Part shown: piece by piece, positions 32,121 to 34,326 of the stretch
Numbering within the stretch: the first letter of the stretch is position 1
How the letters are laid out: every line of letters starts with the position of its first letter
Assembly: GCF_000377505.1 (NCBI RefSeq)
Contig: NZ_KB898211.1
Location: forward strand, 1 to 34,326
DNA: 34,326 nucleotides
Source: Paenibacillus massiliensis 2301065 = DSM 16942
Lineage (GTDB): Bacteria; Bacillota; Bacilli; Paenibacillales; Paenibacillaceae
Reading direction: 5' to 3'
Program-made: the position numbers and the translations under genes
Notes under the pieces: model-generated
The model's input: the letters and a program-made list of their open reading frames with translations, nothing else
What the model was told of the DNA's origin: nothing
The model's database searches: none

Positions 32121-32906
32121 ATGAGCAGACCGCTCTTGGAGGTCTCGAATCTGAGAAAGATATACAAGACCAAGACGAGTGGGGAGTTCGCAGCCGTTAA
32201 GGAGGTCTCCTTCTTTCTAAAGCAAGGGGAGACGCTTGGCATTGTCGGTGAATCGGGAAGTGGCAAGACTACCGTAGCCAAGATGATAGCTGGTATGATT
32301 CCGGTGACCTCGGGTGGTATCACTTTGAATGGTGAAGTGGTCAGCGGCCAGCGACGGAGCAGAGCAACGAAGCGTAATATTCAGTACATCTTTCAGGACC
32401 CCGTATCCTCACTCAATCCGAGACTCAAAATCAAGGATATTCTAGGTGAGCCATTACGCTTGTACTTCAGATATTCGAGGGTAGAGGTCGAGCGAAGAGT
32501 AGATCAACTGCTGACGGATGTCGGTCTACCTGTCCATTATCGCGATCTGTATCCAAAGGAGCTGTCAGGGGGACAGTGTCAGCGTGTCGGCATTGCCCGA
32601 GCCATTGCGGCTGAACCAACGGTAATTGTATGTGATGAGCCTACATCAGCACTGGACATGACTGTTCAATCACAAATTCTGGAGTTGCTGAAGCGGCTAC
32701 AGCAGGATCGGAATCTGTCCTATATCTTCATCGCCCATGGACTCGAAGTTATCTATACGATATCGGATCGGGTTCTGGTCATGAAGCAGGGTGAGGTCGT
32801 AGAGTCAGGGGATACAGAGCAAATATTCAGACAGCCCGAGCATCCCTACACGCAATCGCTTATTCAGGCGATCCCACGAATTGAGATTCCTTATTTCGAA
32901 TATTAG
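32121..32906 (+). CDS. Peptide/opine-type ABC transporter ATPase, DppF family
   Basis: A 261-residue ABC ATPase, second of the pair, with Walker A GESGSGKT at 43-50, Q-loop IFQDPVSSLNPRLKIKDI, signature LSGGQCQRVGIARA at 148-161 and Walker B VCDEPTSALD at 170-179. The H-loop reads IAHGLE: His is retained but the following Asp of the usual HDL is Gly, and the signature has Cys where Arg or Gln is usual. Like its partner, it is short and ends at HPYTQSLIQAIP plus ten residues. GAGGTG lies close before ATG, 78 bases after the first ATPase. Confidence 0.93.
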   Translation: MSRPLLEVSNLRKIYKTKTSGEFAAVKEVSFFLKQGETLGIVGESGSGKTTVAKMIAGMIPVTSGGITLNGEVVSGQRRSRATKRNIQYIFQDPVSSLNPRLKIKDILGEPLRLYFRYSRVEVERRVDQLLTDVGLPVHYRDLYPKELSGGQCQRVGIARAIAAEPTVIVCDEPTSALDMTVQSQILELLKRLQQDRNLSYIFIAHGLEVIYTISDRVLVMKQGEVVESGDTEQIFRQPEHPYTQSLIQAIPRIEIPYFEY

Positions 32907-32965
32907 AGGTTGAATGGTTGAGGTCAATTTGCTGAAGAAATTCAAATTCAGAGGAGGACGATAGG

Positions 32966-33511
32966 ATGAGTATAATACCTTTGGCGCAAGTAGAGGATAT
33001 GACACCAGAAGCTAAGGAGTTCTACGAGGCAAAGCTGAGAGACAATGCAAGGGTAACGAATATGGTAAAAACCTTGCTACATTCCATGCCTTCCTTCCGG
33101 GCGATGGAGTTCTACCCGATCCGTAATGAGCTGTTAAATGTAATTGGTACAAGAGCGGTATACTTCTATTGCTATGCGATTTCTACAGAAAATGATTGTC
33201 TCGTATGCTCTACGTATCACGCCAAGCTGTTGAAAGAACTAAATATTGCGTTCGATGAATTCGAATTCACAGAGATAGAGAACGTATTAATTGCTTACGG
33301 TAGAGGATTGGTTAATGATCCGAATCATATTGATCAGGCTATCTACGAGAAACTGAAGGAGCATTTCACGAATGAGCAGATTGTGGTCATCACAACGGTT
33401 GGCTGCAAGATGATTGCTTCTAACATATTTAACTCAGCGTTGAAGGTGGATCTTGATGAGTATCTATTCGAGGTAGACTTCGACAAAAGCATCCTGCCGG
33501 CCAAGGCATAA
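32966..33511 (+). CDS. AhpD/carboxymuconolactone-decarboxylase-like protein
   Basis: A 181-residue helical cytoplasmic protein. STENDCLVCSTYH (Glu75, Cys78, Cys81, His85) is the ExxCxxCxxxH redox centre of the AhpD-like CMD family; the rest consists of predicted helices. AhpD proteins act as alkyl hydroperoxidase partners with thiol-disulfide activity; others of the fold decarboxylate lactones, without the Cys pair. GAGGAGG lies 9 bases before ATG, and it is the last gene before the cluster terminator. It could handle peroxide made by an oxidative step in the cluster; that is speculative. Confidence 0.85.
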   Translation: MSIIPLAQVEDMTPEAKEFYEAKLRDNARVTNMVKTLLHSMPSFRAMEFYPIRNELLNVIGTRAVYFYCYAISTENDCLVCSTYHAKLLKELNIAFDEFEFTEIENVLIAYGRGLVNDPNHIDQAIYEKLKEHFTNEQIVVITTVGCKMIASNIFNSALKVDLDEYLFEVDFDKSILPAKA

Positions 33512-33530
33512 ATGATGAAATGTTAAAAGG

Positions 33531-33565
33531 ACGAGCTTGCAGCTACAGTGCAGGCTCGTTCTTTT
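33531..33565 (+). terminator. Terminator of the importer/oxidoreductase cluster
   Basis: ACGAGCTTGCA (33531-33541) pairs with TGCAGGCTCGT (33549-33559), one T-G pair, with a 7-base loop, and TCTTTTG follows. It lies 20 bases after the last stop. Confidence 0.88.
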
Positions 33566-33569
33566 GTTT

Positions 33570-33950
33570 CGATAAGGGTCAAGGGATAAGTTCACGGAAT
33601 GAGCATAGTGAGTATGGGGAGGGAAGTGAGTATAGTGGGGATGGTTTGGAAGGTGGAGGGAGGAAGGAGTGTTACTTTGCTGCGCCTAGAGCATTGTCGG
33701 TAGAGAAAGATGTATAAGTAAAGTATAGATAGGTAATTAAGAAGTGAAAGATAGGGTTTGGATGCGTGTGGAGTATATAGGTTGGTGATGAGACGATCCG
33801 AATGAAGTAATAGAAGGAATAAGGAACAGAAGGAATAAGTCACTAGTTAATGAAAAACGAGAGAGGCTTGGTCATGAGCTGATCATTTTTAATAGGGGAT
33901 AACAAAAAGGTAAGTGGGTAACGTGAAAAGAAGTTTTCTGAAAAAAAGTG
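33570..33950 (+). other. Gene-free, purine-rich spacer upstream of the rRNA operon
   Basis: About 380 bases without a credible gene. The plus strand is strongly purine-biased. G tracts cluster at 33616-33667 (GGGG, GGG, GGGG, then several GG and a GGG), enough for at least a two-layer G-quadruplex. A 12-base AGAAGGAATAAG repeat with 16-base period lies at 33812-33839. An open frame at 33520-33717 is not gene-like. Confidence 0.6.
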
Positions 33951-33979
33951 TTGCACTAAGTTCTTGTACATGGTATATT
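33951..33979 (+). promoter_or_regulatory. rRNA operon promoter P1
   Basis: TTGCAC (33951-33956), a 17-base spacer and TATATT (33974-33979), preceded by an A-rich UP-like stretch (GAAAAAAAG). It is the upstream of two tandem promoters before 16S. Confidence 0.8.
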
Positions 33980-34071
33980 CTAATTCCGGCCAAGAAAGCA
34001 CTGAGAAATCAGAGCGGTAAAGCAGTATTTAGTTTCCAAGGTTAACATCCAAAAGAAATTAAAATAAATGC

Positions 34072-34100
34072 TTGCAAACTTGGTAAGGATATGATAAGAT
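34072..34100 (+). promoter_or_regulatory. rRNA operon promoter P2
   Basis: TTGCAA (34072-34077), a 17-base spacer and TAAGAT (34095-34100), with an AT-rich UP-like element at 34050-34068. The spacing equals that of P1, 121 bases upstream. Both -35 hexamers start TTGCA, typical of Bacillales rrn promoters. Confidence 0.85.
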
Positions 34101-34143
34101 ATAAAAGTTGCTGAGCGAGAGTTGCTCGGTAAAGAGAAAAGGT

Positions 34144-34253
34144 TGATCTTTGAAAACTGAACAACGAGTGAGCGAATTTCACGCAAGTGAGATTCAAACA
34201 ATGAGATATGAATCTCGTCAGATTCAAAATGAGCTATCGCTCTTTTCAATAAC
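34144..34253 (+). promoter_or_regulatory. 16S leader with boxA-type element and processing stems
   Basis: TGATCTTTGAAAACT (34144-34158) is the boxA-like antitermination element of Firmicutes rrn leaders. Downstream GAGCGA (34169-34174) can pair with TCGCTC before the 16S start, enclosing TCAC/GTGA and GAGATTC/GAATCTC hairpins, as expected for the pre-16S processing region. Confidence 0.75.
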
Positions 34254-34326
34254 TTTATTGGAGAGTTTGATCCTGGCTCAGGACGAACGCTGGCGGCGTG
34301 CCTAATACATGCAAGTCGAGCGGACT
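34254..34326 (+). rRNA. 16S ribosomal RNA, 5' end (partial)
   Basis: The sequence TTTATTGGAGAGTTTGATCC, then TGGCTCAG and AACGCTGGCGGCGTGCCTAA, is the universal 16S start including the 27F site. It continues to the window edge (AAGTCGAGCGGACT), which is Paenibacillus-like. Only the first ~73 bases are in view. Confidence 0.97.

Noticed and set aside
33520..33717. 65-codon open frame after the AhpD-like gene
   Set aside because: It starts within the terminator hairpin and is made mostly of purine-rich low-complexity codons.

Overview
This window looks like a Paenibacillus (Firmicutes) chromosome segment lying between two rRNA operons. It opens in a cluster of six tRNA genes (Lys, Leu, Gly, Arg, Pro, Gly) ending in a strong terminator. 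It closes with tandem rrn promoters, a boxA-type leader and the first ~73 bases of a 16S rRNA gene, whose start (GGAGAGTTTGATCCTGGCTC, then AAGTCGAGCGGACT) is Paenibacillus-like. Strong AGGAGG-type ribosome sites, GTG/TTG starts, a perfect cre site, PurBoxes and Firmicutes gene families agree with this. I see no transposase, integrase, phage gene or CRISPR array.

Layout. (1) 0.7-5.9 kb: a carbohydrate-uptake operon with a lipoprotein sugar-binding protein and two MalF/MalG-type permeases, then a cytoplasmic SGNH esterase (rhamnogalacturonan acetylesterase-like) and a protein of the Anabaena sensory rhodopsin transducer (ASRT) superfamily. The ATPase is not encoded here, as is usual where MsmX-type ATPases are shared. 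A perfect CcpA cre site precedes the operon. (2) 6.0-8.8 kb: an EamA exporter divergent from a MocR/GabR-type regulator with a heptapeptide-repeat N-terminus, with dyads in the shared intergenic region. (3) 9.1-11.8 kb, minus strand: hemL-type glutamate-1-semialdehyde aminomutase and a LytR-CpsA-Psr cell-wall ligase. (4) 11.9-14.5 kb: a three-gene ABC-2 exporter. (5) 14.8-17.6 kb: Bcp peroxiredoxin, DedA membrane protein and a NodB polysaccharide deacetylase. (6) 17.9-19.5 kb: guaA behind a strong sigma-A promoter. (7) 19.8-23.3 kb: single genes for an S51 peptidase, a WGR-like protein, a ClbS/DfsB-like protein and a leucine-rich-repeat protein. (8) 23.4-25.0 kb: a PbuG-type purine permease preceded by paired PurBoxes, a consensus promoter and a well-folded leader that I do not recognise as the classical guanine riboswitch. 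(9) 25.1-33.5 kb: a likely transcription unit with an AstE/AspA-type zinc deacylase, a peptide/opine-type ABC importer (binding protein, two permeases, two ATPases), an SbnB-like ornithine-cyclodeaminase-family oxidoreductase and an AhpD/CMD-like protein. (10) 33.5-34.3 kb: gene-free purine-rich DNA and the rrn promoter region.

The best candidates for undescribed biology are the region 9 cluster (import plus deacylation plus oxidoreductase, perhaps for an opine- or metallophore-like compound), the structured pbuG leader, the ASRT-family protein in a sugar operon, and alternative-pairing RNA between the sugar-binding protein and its permeases. All functional statements come from reading motifs by eye; no database search was run.
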